A stretch of DNA of 55,856 bases from Oxalobacteraceae bacterium. GTDB lineage: Bacteria > Pseudomonadota > Gammaproteobacteria > Burkholderiales > Burkholderiaceae_D. The number at the start of each line of letters is the position of its first letter. The first letter of the stretch is position 1. The stretch covers positions 1-55,856 of the forward strand of contig DPRS01000053.1 in NCBI GenBank assembly GCA_003537575.1, read 5' to 3'. Of the stretch, positions 16,878-25,253 are shown in pieces. A model generated the notes under the pieces. It saw nothing but the letters and a program-made list of their open reading frames with translations, searched no databases and was not told the DNA's origin. A program made the translations under genes and the position numbers.

Positions 16878-18485
16878 TTAGCGGTGCGGACCGTCGCTTT
16901 CATTCCGGCCATGCGACGCCGGTGCTTGCGGGGTGTTCGGCATCATGTCGCCAGCTTCCAGTGTCATCGCTTCTAGCGAGGAAACGGCGGGGCCGTGCAG
17001 CACCTCGCCATCGAGGCCAAAGCGCGAACCATGACAGGGGCAATCCCAGGAATGTTCCGCCGAATTCCAGTGCACCACGCAACCCAGGTGGGTGCATTTC
17101 GCCGACATCGCGTGCAAACCGCCTTGTTCATCGCGATACACCGCCAGCTTGTGCACGCCCTGGCGCACAACCGCGCCGGATCCTGCCGCGATTTCCTGGA
17201 CAGAATCGACTTCCCCCCCGGTCATCCACTGGCCATATTGGGAAAGGGTATTGGCCTGTTCGCTGACGAAGTCCGCTATCCCATGCACCGCTTTGCGCGC
17301 CGGGTCATACACCGGTTCCCATGGGTTGTCGCGGCCCATGATCATATCGGTGATCAGCATCGCGCCGATGGTGGTATGCGTCATGCCGTTGCCGGAGTCG
17401 CCGGTAATGATGTACACATTGTTATCGTCCATCGGGTTGCGCCCGAGATAGGCCGGGCCGTCGGACGGTTCCATCACCTCGCCGGACCAGCGGTATTCGA
17501 CCGCTTGCGCCATCGGAAAGCGGTCGCGCGCCCAGCGCTCGATTTCATCGTAACGGTGTTCGGGATGGATATCCTGGCCGACCTTGTGATCGGCGCCGCC
17601 CACCACCAGGATGTCGTGGCCGGCATCCGGGGCCGGGGTTTCCAGGCGAATGTAATAATATGGATCGCCGGTATCCCACAGCAGGATGCGCGGCACTGCC
17701 CCTTTGGGCACGCGCATCCCGATCACATAGGTGCGGTAGCCGGCCTGCTTGGTATGCATGGCGACCCGGTCATTGAATGGCGTGTTGGTCGCCACCACCA
17801 CGGCTTTGGCCTTGATGTTTCCTCCGCTGGTGGCGACCGTCTGCAGCCGGCTGTTTCCCTTGATGCCGGTCGCGCGTGTACCGCCATAAATCTTGCCGCC
17901 ATTGCGCACCAAGGCATGCGCCAGTCCGCCCAGATATTTCAGCGGATGGAATTGCGCCTGGTTGCGATACCGTACGCAGCGGCCGGTATCGAAGCTCAAG
18001 CCGGGCACGCGCGGCAGGATATCCACGTCGACACCGGCACGGCGCGCGGCTTCACATTCCTTGTCCAGGTCTTTGAAGCCATTGGCGGGCAAGGCATACA
18101 AATAGCCGTCGAGGCGCTCGAACTCGCAATCGATGCCTTCCTGCCGGGCGATCGATTCGACCAATGCGGTCGCCCTGGCGAAGCTGTCGGCGACCAGTCT
18201 GGCCGTGCCCGGACCGAAGGTATCTTCGATGTCCACATACCACTCGTCCGGCGGAAAAAAATGGGCGGTGGTGCGTCCCGTCTCACCGGCGCCGATTCCC
18301 AGGGCATCGATCAGCACTACCTGTTTTCCTTCGCGCGAAAGCAGATAGGCCGTGGTCAGCCCGGCAATGCCGGCGCCGATCACGCATACGTCAGCCTCAA
18401 TGTCTTCCGACAAGGCTGAAAACACCGGTACGGCTGCGGTATTCATCCATACCGATACGGAGGCGCCATTCGTCTCTTCCAGCAT
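16878..18485 (-). CDS. FAD-dependent oxidoreductase with C-terminal Rieske domain
   Basis: A 535-residue two-domain protein. A DadA/glycine-oxidase-type flavoprotein has its dinucleotide motif at GAGIAG (37-42) and IITGDSGNGMTHTTIG near 350. After residue about 440 comes a Rieske [2Fe-2S] domain with CTHLGC and CPCHGSRF ligands. Such fusions, akin to B. subtilis YhfW, are thought to pass electrons from an amine or amino-acid oxidation site to the Rieske centre; the substrate is unknown. It follows sdhB by 187 bases in the same direction and may be separate. Confidence 0.88.
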   Translation of the reverse strand: MLEETNGASVSVWMNTAAVPVFSALSEDIEADVCVIGAGIAGLTTAYLLSREGKQVVLIDALGIGAGETGRTTAHFFPPDEWYVDIEDTFGPGTARLVADSFARATALVESIARQEGIDCEFERLDGYLYALPANGFKDLDKECEAARRAGVDVDILPRVPGLSFDTGRCVRYRNQAQFHPLKYLGGLAHALVRNGGKIYGGTRATGIKGNSRLQTVATSGGNIKAKAVVVATNTPFNDRVAMHTKQAGYRTYVIGMRVPKGAVPRILLWDTGDPYYYIRLETPAPDAGHDILVVGGADHKVGQDIHPEHRYDEIERWARDRFPMAQAVEYRWSGEVMEPSDGPAYLGRNPMDDNNVYIITGDSGNGMTHTTIGAMLITDMIMGRDNPWEPVYDPARKAVHGIADFVSEQANTLSQYGQWMTGGEVDSVQEIAAGSGAVVRQGVHKLAVYRDEQGGLHAMSAKCTHLGCVVHWNSAEHSWDCPCHGSRFGLDGEVLHGPAVSSLEAMTLEAGDMMPNTPQAPASHGRNESDGPHR

Positions 18486-18672
18486 GATTCTTCCTTTCAG
18501 TCGAAGTCAGGCTTCATCCACATTCAATGAAAAGTGGCTTAAAAGCACCTTGCTGTTGGGATGCCTGCCTTGACTAGACAAGCGGACAAGAATTTGGTTT
18601 AAGGGCGCTTGCAATGTTTCATTGCAGAAAGGTCAAGGTCGAACTGGTATCGCAACGAATGCATGGGGCTTG

Positions 18673-19368
18673 TCAAAAAGATTTGTTCGCAAGCCTCAAG
18701 CGGATCTTCTCGATCGCCCGCGACGGCTCCAACCCCTTTGGACAGACTTCGGTGCAGTTCATGATCGTGCGGCAACGATACAAGCGATACACATCATTCA
18801 AAACCTCCAACCGGTCTGTCGTCGCCTGATCGCGGCTGTCCACAATAAACCGGTAGGCCTGCAACAGTCCGGCAGGGCCGACAAACTTATCCGGGTTCCA
18901 CCAGAACGACGGACACTGGCTGCTGCAGCATGCGCACAGGATGCACTCGTACAGTCCGTCGAGCTCCTCGCGTTCCGCCGGAGATTGCAGGCGTTCCTTT
19001 TCTGGCGGTGTATCGTAGTTGAGCAGGAACGGCTTGATCGAATGGTATTGCTTGTAGAAATTCGTCATATCGACGACCAGATCGCGAATGACCGGAAAGC
19101 TTGGCAGCGGGCGCAGCACGACCGGTTCCTTCAGGCTCCGGATGCTTGTCACGCAAGCGAGGCCGTTTCTCCCATTGATATTCATCGCATCGGAACCGCA
19201 TACGCCTTCCCGGCAGGATTTCCTGATCGTCAGCGAATCATCCTGCATCCTGATGCGCAAAATCGCATCCAGCAGCATGTGGTCGCCCGGTCCCAGCATG
19301 ATGTCGTAGTCCTGCATGTATGGCCTGGCATCGACAGCCGGATCGTACCGGTAGATTGAGAACTTCAT
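18673..19368 (-). CDS. sdhB: succinate dehydrogenase iron-sulfur subunit
   Basis: A 231-residue SdhB. All three cluster motifs are intact: [2Fe-2S] CREGVCGSDAMN with a later Cys in NGLAC, [4Fe-4S] CILCACCSSQCP, and [3Fe-4S] CRTIMNCTEVCPKG. It passes electrons from the flavoprotein SdhA to ubiquinone. It begins 16 bases after sdhD, where sdhA is normally found between sdhD and sdhB. No sdhA or remnant is present in this window. Confidence 0.95.
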   Translation of the reverse strand: MKFSIYRYDPAVDARPYMQDYDIMLGPGDHMLLDAILRIRMQDDSLTIRKSCREGVCGSDAMNINGRNGLACVTSIRSLKEPVVLRPLPSFPVIRDLVVDMTNFYKQYHSIKPFLLNYDTPPEKERLQSPAEREELDGLYECILCACCSSQCPSFWWNPDKFVGPAGLLQAYRFIVDSRDQATTDRLEVLNDVYRLYRCRTIMNCTEVCPKGLEPSRAIEKIRLRLANKSF

Positions 19369-19384
19369 GGGTCCTCTTTACTGA

Positions 19385-19723
19385 TCAGCGTTGTGCCAGC
19401 AAAAGAATTTGCAGCAGCCATAGCGCTAACCCGGCCAGCGAGGCTGCCAGCAACACAAACAAGGTAATACGCAAGCGCAAGGGCTTGACGTAGTCCATCA
19501 GCACATCGCGCAGCCCAACCCATGCATGCAACGATAACGCAATGATAAACAGCATGATGGAAGCAAACGCGAACGGATGCGTGACCGAGCCGCGCCAGTC
19601 GTCATAGGATTGCGGCGCGTTGAACGAAAAATGAAAAAGCGCGAACAGAATGAACAACAGCATGTAGAGCGCAGTGAATCGCTGTACGAACCAGGCGCGA
19701 AATCCGGATATCGCTTTTTTCAA
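19385..19723 (-). CDS. sdhD: succinate dehydrogenase membrane anchor SdhD
   Basis: A 112-residue protein with three transmembrane helices (about 16-36, 52-73 and 85-108). It has the N-terminal W-F-V-Q-R-F-T-A-L-Y segment and the helix-2 LHAWVGLRDVLMDY motif with the heme-ligand His typical of SdhD. Together with SdhC it forms the quinone and heme b site. Its start overlaps the sdhC stop by 4 bases. Confidence 0.92.
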   Translation of the reverse strand: MKKAISGFRAWFVQRFTALYMLLFILFALFHFSFNAPQSYDDWRGSVTHPFAFASIMLFIIALSLHAWVGLRDVLMDYVKPLRLRITLFVLLAASLAGLALWLLQILLLAQR

Positions 19724-20094
19724 AGCAGCGCTCCTGCGCTTAACAGCGCGATGAGCACCGCACTACAGTTAACCATCCATGCACTGGCGCGGGCTCTTTG
19801 CAAACGGGAGCCGATATCGATGTCGCTGAGCAGGTGGCGCACGCCGGCCAGTAAATGATGGGCGAGCGCCCAGATGAACAGGATTGCCGGCAACCTGAAC
19901 CCGATGCCGTCGAACAGGCTGGCGACACGAGCATAAGTTTCGGCGCTTTGCAATGACAGCTGAAACAAGCAGACGGCGAAGGGAATGCCGAGCGCCAGCA
20001 GCACGCCGGTAATCCGGTGAAAGATCGATGTGATGGAGCCGACAGGGTGCCGCAGCTGCATCAGATTCAAAAATACCGGTCGCCGATCGTTCAT
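19720..20094 (-). CDS. sdhC: succinate dehydrogenase cytochrome b556 subunit SdhC
   Basis: A 124-residue SdhC with three transmembrane helices. It has the conserved N-terminal LRHPVGSITSIFHRITGV (quinone-site Ser and Arg) and HHLLAGVRHLLSDI with the heme-ligating His. The start at 20094 is preferred over an upstream in-frame ATG because the homology (RPVFLNLMQLR) starts there. It is the first gene of the sdhCDB unit. Confidence 0.92.
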   Translation of the reverse strand: MNDRRPVFLNLMQLRHPVGSITSIFHRITGVLLALGIPFAVCLFQLSLQSAETYARVASLFDGIGFRLPAILFIWALAHHLLAGVRHLLSDIDIGSRLQRARASAWMVNCSAVLIALLSAGALL

Positions 20095-20169
20095 GTTAAT
20101 CCCAAAAATGGAACAGTTATCCGGCATCATGATCGATGATGGAATGTTTTAGGTCATGCATCACATCCG

Positions 20170-20523
20170 TCACCCGGCCGGTTTTTCTTCTTTGAACCGG
20201 TTCATCGTGTCAATAGCCAGGGCTGCGTGCGCGTAGGCTGCCCCGGCCCGCATCTCGGAGGCAACCCAGATCGCTTCCATGATTTCCTGCTCGGTTGCGC
20301 CTGTTTGCAATGCGAGTTCGGTATGGCCGCGAATACAGTAGGGGCATTGGGTAGCATGCGCCACCGCAACCGCGATGAGTTGCTTGGTCTTTGACGGAAG
20401 CGCGCCATCGGCGAAGACACGTTGGCTGAAGGTCCTGAATGCGCCATAGGTTTCCGGCGCAAGCTCGCGTCTTTTTTGAGCAAGCTCTTTCGATGTGTCG
20501 GGGTAAAGAGAATGATCATGCAT
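20170..20523 (-). CDS. AhpD-like carboxymuconolactone decarboxylase family protein
   Basis: A 117-residue AhpD-fold protein with the catalytic CPYCIRGH motif (C-x-x-C-x-x-x-H) and the preceding GALPSKTKQLIAVAVAHATQ helix. Members are peroxidases or peroxidase-linked disulfide reductases. The start at 20523 has an AAAGGAA box upstream. It ends 75 bases before sdhC, in the same direction. The helix pattern recalls small peroxidase-like proteins that accompany arsS in other genomes, but that sub-family assignment is not secure. Confidence 0.85.
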   Translation of the reverse strand: MHDHSLYPDTSKELAQKRRELAPETYGAFRTFSQRVFADGALPSKTKQLIAVAVAHATQCPYCIRGHTELALQTGATEQEIMEAIWVASEMRAGAAYAHAALAIDTMNRFKEEKPAG

Positions 20524-20583
20524 CGCAACTATTCCTTTCGATTCAATCATGCCGCGTTTTTGCGGCCGCACTCGCCGCCCCAA

Positions 20584-21108
20584 ATGATGCGGTGTCGTTC
20601 ACTTTCATCAGTCGTGGTCAGCTGCATACGCGACCGGCATTCGCTCTTGCAAGATTTCGGGGTCAGAAATATCGAGGGGGAAGTAAATCTAACAATAAGA
20701 CATGGCCGAAATAGGGGCTTGACCGTTCGCAGCAACAGCAAAGTAAATCAGGCGGTGAAAGTCCTACAACTCCCATTCGCTTTCGCGGCCGTCACCATTG
20801 CCGCCGACATCCTTGCGCATGTTGTCCCGGGTGGATTCGACGGCAGGGCTTATTCTCACTCTTGAGCATTACTCAAATTCCACTTGCCTAAATTTCCACT
20901 AATGATATGATGGTTTATTCGCTTAAACGGAGTGGCTCTATATGTTTTGAGTGATACTTAAATTAACTGGCTGTCTGCTCACATATGCAGATTTGGGTCC
21001 ATGAGACGACGATTTCAAGAAGCGAGATGAAGCTTCATCACCGATATCCATGCGTCTGGACTGGATAGCTTGTTCAACAAATGTCATTGAAGGTGGATTT
21101 CGAGATCT
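20584..21108. other. intergenic region without a supported gene
   Basis: This 525-base stretch separates divergent genes. No reading frame in it has coding character. The right-hand half is AT-rich and has a small dyad TTGAG-CATTA-CTCAA near 20862-20876, possibly a regulator site, and a promoter-like run before the GST gene. Confidence 0.5.
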
Positions 21109-21783
21109 ATGATTATTCTTTACCACAGCATGAGCGCGCGCTCCTTCCGTCCCCTGTGGATGCTGGAAGAACTGGGCATGCGATATGAATTGAAAATGCT
21201 GCCGTTTCCGCCGCGTTTGCTGGATAAAAGCTACCTGGAAGTCAATCCGCTGGGGACCGTGCCGACCTTGTTCGACGGCGATGTAAGGATGACGGAGTCC
21301 GCGGCAATGTGCCAATACCTTGCCGCACGCGCCGGCGCCACTTCGCTTGATGTGGCGCCAGGTGAAGCCGGTTATGGCGCTTATCTGAATTACCTGCACT
21401 TCGGTGAAGCCACACTGACTTTTCCCCAAACCCTGGTGTTGCGCTATGCGCATTTCGAGTCCAAAGAAAGTCGTTTGCCGCAGGTAGCGGAAGATTATAC
21501 CCGGTGGTTTTTATCCCGCCTGCGCAGCCTCGAGCCAGTGTTGACGCAACAAGATTACCTGGCGGCGGGCCGCTTTACGGCTGCCGACATCTCGGTCGGT
21601 TATGCGCTGCTGTTGGCGGAGCATCTGGGCTTAAAGCTCAGCTTTACGCCGGCCGTGCTGGCTTACTGGGAGCGATTGCGTGTACGTGACGGGTTCCGGT
21701 GCGCGATGTTTGCCCAGGAAAAGGCGGCGATCGCGCAGGGCGTATCCACCATACCCGCGCCTGACTTTTGCCCAAAGGCCTGA
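21109..21783 (+). CDS. glutathione S-transferase
   Basis: A 224-residue GST. The N-terminal thioredoxin-fold domain (1-80) has the active-site Ser in YHSMSARSFRPLWMLEE, the cis-Pro in GTVPTLF and the glutathione gamma-glutamyl contact in MTESAAMCQYL. The C-terminal helical domain contains FTAADISVGYALLL, the N-capping motif. It conjugates or reduces substrates with glutathione in the cytosol. It is followed 62 bases later by the MBL hydrolase, probably in one unit. The substrate is unknown. Confidence 0.92.
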   Translation: MIILYHSMSARSFRPLWMLEELGMRYELKMLPFPPRLLDKSYLEVNPLGTVPTLFDGDVRMTESAAMCQYLAARAGATSLDVAPGEAGYGAYLNYLHFGEATLTFPQTLVLRYAHFESKESRLPQVAEDYTRWFLSRLRSLEPVLTQQDYLAAGRFTAADISVGYALLLAEHLGLKLSFTPAVLAYWERLRVRDGFRCAMFAQEKAAIAQGVSTIPAPDFCPKA

Positions 21784-21845
21784 TTGGCACAGAACCCATA
21801 CTTTAATAGAATTGACGCCTTGTCTTGAAAAGCACCGGAGTCCCG

Positions 21846-22730
21846 ATGAATCAACTGAAGCAGCCGCGTACGATCACCACCCTGTCCGGCAACAGCCAAA
21901 AACTCGACGGCGGCGCGATGTTCGGCAACGCGCCGCGCGCCCTGTGGCAACGCTGGAGCGCGCCGGACGATCAGCATCGCATCGATCTTGGCTGCCGGGC
22001 GATGCTGGTCCGCGAAGGTGATCGCAATATCCTGGTGGAAGCTGGAATCGGCGCTTTTTTCAGCCCGGAGCTGAAGAAGCGTTTTGGCGTGGTCGAAGAA
22101 AGGCACATCCTGCTCGACAAGCTGGCTGAAACAGGGCTTTCCGATGCCGACATCGATGTGGTGGTCCTTACGCACTTGCATTTCGACCATGCAGGCGGCT
22201 TGCTGGCAGCCTATGAAGAGGGCAGTGCGCCGCGTTTGCTGTTTCCCAACGCCCGCTATGTCACCGGGCGCCGCCAGTGGGAAAGGGCATGTCAGCCTCA
22301 CTCGCGCGACCGCGCCTCTTATATTCCTGAACTGATCCAGCTGCTTGAAGCCAGCGGCCGGCTGGAATTGCTGGAGGATGACGGGATATCCCCGACACTG
22401 GGCAGCGACTGGCGTTTCCATGTCAGCGACGGCCATACGCCTGGTCAGCTTTTGCCGGAAGTGGCCATGCCAACAGGGCCGGTTGTCTTTGCCGGCGATC
22501 TTGTGCCTGGCGTCGCCTGGGTTCACGTGCCCATCACCATGGGATACGATCGCTTCCCGGAACAACTGATCGACGAGAAAACGCAGCTGCTGGCAGACCT
22601 GTTCGCCAGAAACGGCCGCCTGGTTTTCACGCACGATCCCCGGACCGCCATCGGCCGCGTGACGCAGGATGACAAGGGACGCTATGGCGTGTCCGAATGC
22701 GCCGGCGATGTCGCTGCGCTGGCTTCGTGA
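21846..22730 (+). CDS. MBL-fold metallo-hydrolase
   Basis: A 294-residue metallo-beta-lactamase-fold hydrolase. Metal ligands are visible in HLHFDHAGG (about residue 112 on), SDGHTPGQ, FAGDLVPG and the late FTHDP. The start at 21846 has GGAG 5 bases upstream. Family members include lactonases and thioesterases; the sequence does not decide which. Its position after the GST hints at glutathione-thioester or detoxification chemistry, which is inference. Confidence 0.88.
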   Translation: MNQLKQPRTITTLSGNSQKLDGGAMFGNAPRALWQRWSAPDDQHRIDLGCRAMLVREGDRNILVEAGIGAFFSPELKKRFGVVEERHILLDKLAETGLSDADIDVVVLTHLHFDHAGGLLAAYEEGSAPRLLFPNARYVTGRRQWERACQPHSRDRASYIPELIQLLEASGRLELLEDDGISPTLGSDWRFHVSDGHTPGQLLPEVAMPTGPVVFAGDLVPGVAWVHVPITMGYDRFPEQLIDEKTQLLADLFARNGRLVFTHDPRTAIGRVTQDDKGRYGVSECAGDVAALAS

Positions 22731-22905
22731 GCAATCCAATAACGACTTCAGCGCAACGGCATCGCTGAAAGAATCCGTATCCTGAGCTTGCGTGCAAATT
22801 TACGACTAGCGTAACAAGAATTCACATGCACGGCGCCCTTGGTGTGCGACAATGAAATTCGACCGGGCGGTCAAGCCAAGCCCTTGAATTTTCAGGAAAT
22901 AACGG

Positions 22906-23874
22906 ATGAAGTATAACGTTCAGCAGGAAATCGACGAGCGCACGAGGCTGGTTGGCCAAAACAAGTTTGAAATGATGCTGTTTCGGCTCGGAGAAGCGGG
23001 AAATTCCGGGCAGTGCGAGCTCTATGGCATCAACGTCTTCAAGATCCGCGAACTGCTGGACATGACCAGTTTGCGGGTTACCCCGATCGCCGGAGCGCCG
23101 CCCCTCATCATGGGCGTGGTCAATGTGCGCGGCCAGATCATTCAGGTGATCGACCTGCCCGCGGCAGTGGGATGCGCGCCGGAGAAGTATAGAATTCTCA
23201 TGCTCACCGAGTATGCCGGCACGACCCAGGCGTTTGCCGTGGAAAATGTCGAAGACATTGTTCGCCTCGACTGGAGTCGCGTCAAGCCGGCCGATGGCGT
23301 CTCCGGAGGCTCAGGCACCGTGACCAGCATTGCCCACCTTGAAAATGACATCGGCGGCACCATGCTTGCGCAGGTGCTCGATGTCGAGCAGATTCTTCGC
23401 ACCGTGAACGGAGATGGCAAGGTCAAGGTGGAGGCATCGGAAGTTGGCGCGAGCGTGGAACTCCCGCCAGGCGCCGTGATTCTGGCGGCGGATGATTCCG
23501 GCGTGGCCCGCATGATGATCGAGGAAGGCTTGAAGGCCATGGAGCTGCCCTTTGTCATGACCAAGAGCGGCAAGGAAGCCTGGGAACGATTGCTGGAAAT
23601 GGCGGCGGCTGCGGAAAAGGCAGGCAAGGGCGTCCGGCAGAGCGTGGCGCTGGTGCTGACCGACCTGGAGATGCCGGAAATGGATGGCTTTACGCTGACC
23701 AAGAGCATCAAGACCGACCCGCGTCTCAGGGATATCCCGGTCGTCATTCATTCATCGCTTTCCGGGGCGACGAATGAAAGCCATGTCAAGAGCGCAGGCG
23801 CGGATGGCTATGTTGCGAAGTTCAATCCGCACAAACTGGCGGAAGCCTTGCGCACCGCGTTGCGGGCAGCCTGA
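22906..23874 (+). CDS. cheV: CheV-type chemotaxis coupling protein
   Basis: A 322-residue CheV: a CheW-like domain (about 30-165, with FKIRELLDM and VVNVRGQIIQVIDLP) followed by a response-regulator receiver domain (about 190-320). The receiver has the acidic pair in LAADDSG, phospho-Asp in LVLTDLEMPEMDG, the conserved Ser/Thr in HSSLSG and the Lys in VAKFNPH. CheV couples MCPs to CheA and tunes signalling through its phosphorylation. No other che genes are nearby, so it serves arrays encoded elsewhere. Confidence 0.93.
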   Translation: MKYNVQQEIDERTRLVGQNKFEMMLFRLGEAGNSGQCELYGINVFKIRELLDMTSLRVTPIAGAPPLIMGVVNVRGQIIQVIDLPAAVGCAPEKYRILMLTEYAGTTQAFAVENVEDIVRLDWSRVKPADGVSGGSGTVTSIAHLENDIGGTMLAQVLDVEQILRTVNGDGKVKVEASEVGASVELPPGAVILAADDSGVARMMIEEGLKAMELPFVMTKSGKEAWERLLEMAAAAEKAGKGVRQSVALVLTDLEMPEMDGFTLTKSIKTDPRLRDIPVVIHSSLSGATNESHVKSAGADGYVAKFNPHKLAEALRTALRAA

Positions 23875-23930
23875 ACCAGATGGATTGCGCCCATACAATA
23901 ATTTCCTGATGCACATCCAGTTTTGAAAAT

Positions 23931-23948
23931 CCTTAATCTGGATTAAGG
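23931..23948. promoter_or_regulatory. perfect dyad upstream of the hemerythrin gene
   Basis: CCTTAATC-TG-GATTAAGG is an 18-base near-continuous palindrome 56 bases upstream of the hemerythrin start. The inner core TTAAT-N4-ATTAA has the architecture of FNR/DNR-family sites (TTGAT-N4-ATCAA) with substitutions, so oxygen- or NO-responsive control is plausible. Confidence 0.5.
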
Positions 23949-24004
23949 AAAATGAATCTCCCGCGGGATGACAATATGGCCATACTTCCTCGGCGGGGTA
24001 GGCC

Positions 24005-24517
24005 ATGCAGACCATTTGCGAATATCTGGCAGACGATCACAAGCGCAGCGACGAACTGTTCCTGAAAGTCGAAGCCGCCATTGCGCGGCACGACTGGGAT
24101 CAGGCGGAATGCGACTTCCAGGATTTTTGCCTGGCCTGGCAGGGCCATATCGACAGCGAGGAAAGCATCGTCTTTCCCTCGCTGGAAAAGGTCATTTTCA
24201 ATGCCGCCGTTCCGATTGCCATGCTGCGCCTGGAGCACGAGCGCATGAGGGGGCTTGTCGCCCGCCTGGGCGATGCCGTGCGGCGGCATGATCCTGCCGA
24301 CTTCATCCTGCATGCGGAGACGCTGACGATCCTGGCGCAGCAGCATGGCTTGAAGGAAGAGGAGATGCTCTATCCGCTGCTGGACCGTATCCTGGCGGGG
24401 AATGTCCCGCAGATCGTGGAGGCCTTGCGCGAGGCGATCGATGCGCGGGTAGTGGCATGCACTCCTATGAGGCATGTCGCGGCAGCGTCCAGTCCTTCAG
24501 TGTCGGGAGCCGCTTGA
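24005..24517 (+). CDS. hemerythrin HHE-domain protein
   Basis: A 170-residue di-iron HHE protein. The likely ligands are in LADDHKRSDEL, GHIDSEESIVFP, LEHERM and QHGLKEEEMLYP, a complete set. Members act in NO or O2 sensing and in repair of iron-sulfur centres. The last 25 residues (after ARVVAC) are unrelated to the domain, and their codons overlap a decayed vapC on the opposite strand, suggesting that the original C-terminus was altered by that insertion. Confidence 0.88.
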   Translation: MQTICEYLADDHKRSDELFLKVEAAIARHDWDQAECDFQDFCLAWQGHIDSEESIVFPSLEKVIFNAAVPIAMLRLEHERMRGLVARLGDAVRRHDPADFILHAETLTILAQQHGLKEEEMLYPLLDRILAGNVPQIVEALREAIDARVVACTPMRHVAAASSPSVSGAA

Positions 24518-24657
24518 TGTTGTAGAAGTCACGGTCACTGGTGACGAGAATGACGCCGGCCGCGGCCGAGTGGGTGGCCATGGACATGTCCATCGAGCCC
24601 AGCGGTGTTCCGTTCCTTCTGTTCGCAGCCCAAAGGCTGTTGGCATGACAGTCTCCA
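24465..24657 (-). pseudogene. vapC-type PIN toxin remnant
   Basis: On the minus strand, one frame reads ANRRNGTPLGSMDMS, then AAAGVILVTSDRDF and LPTLKDW before a TAG at 24467-24465. This is the C-terminal third of a VapC-like PIN-domain RNase, with the acidic residues of the LVTSD/RDF segment and the terminal D-W. The N-terminal two thirds and any antitoxin are absent, and a stop lies upstream in frame. The remnant overlaps the 3' end of the hemerythrin gene. Confidence 0.75.
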
Positions 24658-24671
24658 GTTACGGTTCAATC

Positions 24672-25241
24672 TTATTCATGGTCAGGTTTTTCAGGCACCG
24701 GCATTGCCGGGCAAAATCCTTGCGGCGGCACTTGCAAGGCGGCGTTGAACTTGCTTGACAGATTCTGGAAGGCGATCAAGGCGGTCAGTTCGATGATGGC
24801 GTCATCGTTGAAGTGCTGCCGCAGAGCGGCGAAATGTTCGGCCGGTTGTCCATCTGTATAGGTCACGGCCTCGGCATAACCCAGGGCGGCTTGTTCCCGG
24901 TCCGAAAAGAGGCCGCTTTCGCGCCATAACCCGAGCGCCAGCAATTTTTCCTCGCTGATGCCGCGTCTCAATGCGGTAGCGGCATTAACATCGATGCAAA
25001 ACCTGCACCAGTTGATTTGCGAGACACGCACCGTAATCAAGGTGCGCAGCGCCGGCTCAATGGGGGACCTTCGCCTGTCCAGCGCGCCGTAGAGCAACGC
25101 CAGTGCGGCAAACACCTTGGGAGAGCGTCCCCACAGTCGGGCCGGCTCCAGCACGGCGCCATAACGTCGCTTCTGGTTCCAGAAAAAGAGTCTGACGTAC
25201 CATGGAAACTTGTGCGAAGGCGGTGTCGTGATCACGGTCAT
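24672..25241 (-). CDS. AhpD-like carboxymuconolactone decarboxylase family protein
   Basis: A 189-residue AhpD-fold protein. The redox motif is CRFCIDVN, with the Cys pair in a C-x-x-C arrangement preceded by ITVRVSQINW. The N-terminal 35 residues (FPWYVRLFFWNQKRRYG) are aromatic and basic and may contact the membrane. It is the third gene of the arsM-pit unit, 12 bases after pit, so a role in peroxide or thiol chemistry with arsenic is suggested by context. Other genomes also place an AhpD-like protein beside arsS. Confidence 0.85.
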   Translation of the reverse strand: MTVITTPPSHKFPWYVRLFFWNQKRRYGAVLEPARLWGRSPKVFAALALLYGALDRRRSPIEPALRTLITVRVSQINWCRFCIDVNAATALRRGISEEKLLALGLWRESGLFSDREQAALGYAEAVTYTDGQPAEHFAALRQHFNDDAIIELTALIAFQNLSSKFNAALQVPPQGFCPAMPVPEKPDHE

Positions 25242-25253
25242 CCCGCGTTCTCC

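Noticed and set aside
14882..16912. MCP start at 16912
   Set aside because: The 90 codons before 16642 are not coding in character and the transmembrane start MKFNNLKIG matches other MCPs.
18485..18673. FAD/Rieske oxidoreductase as a replacement SdhA
   Set aside because: Its fold is DadA-like with a Rieske tail and lacks the SdhA covalent-FAD His and succinate-binding Arg/His motifs.
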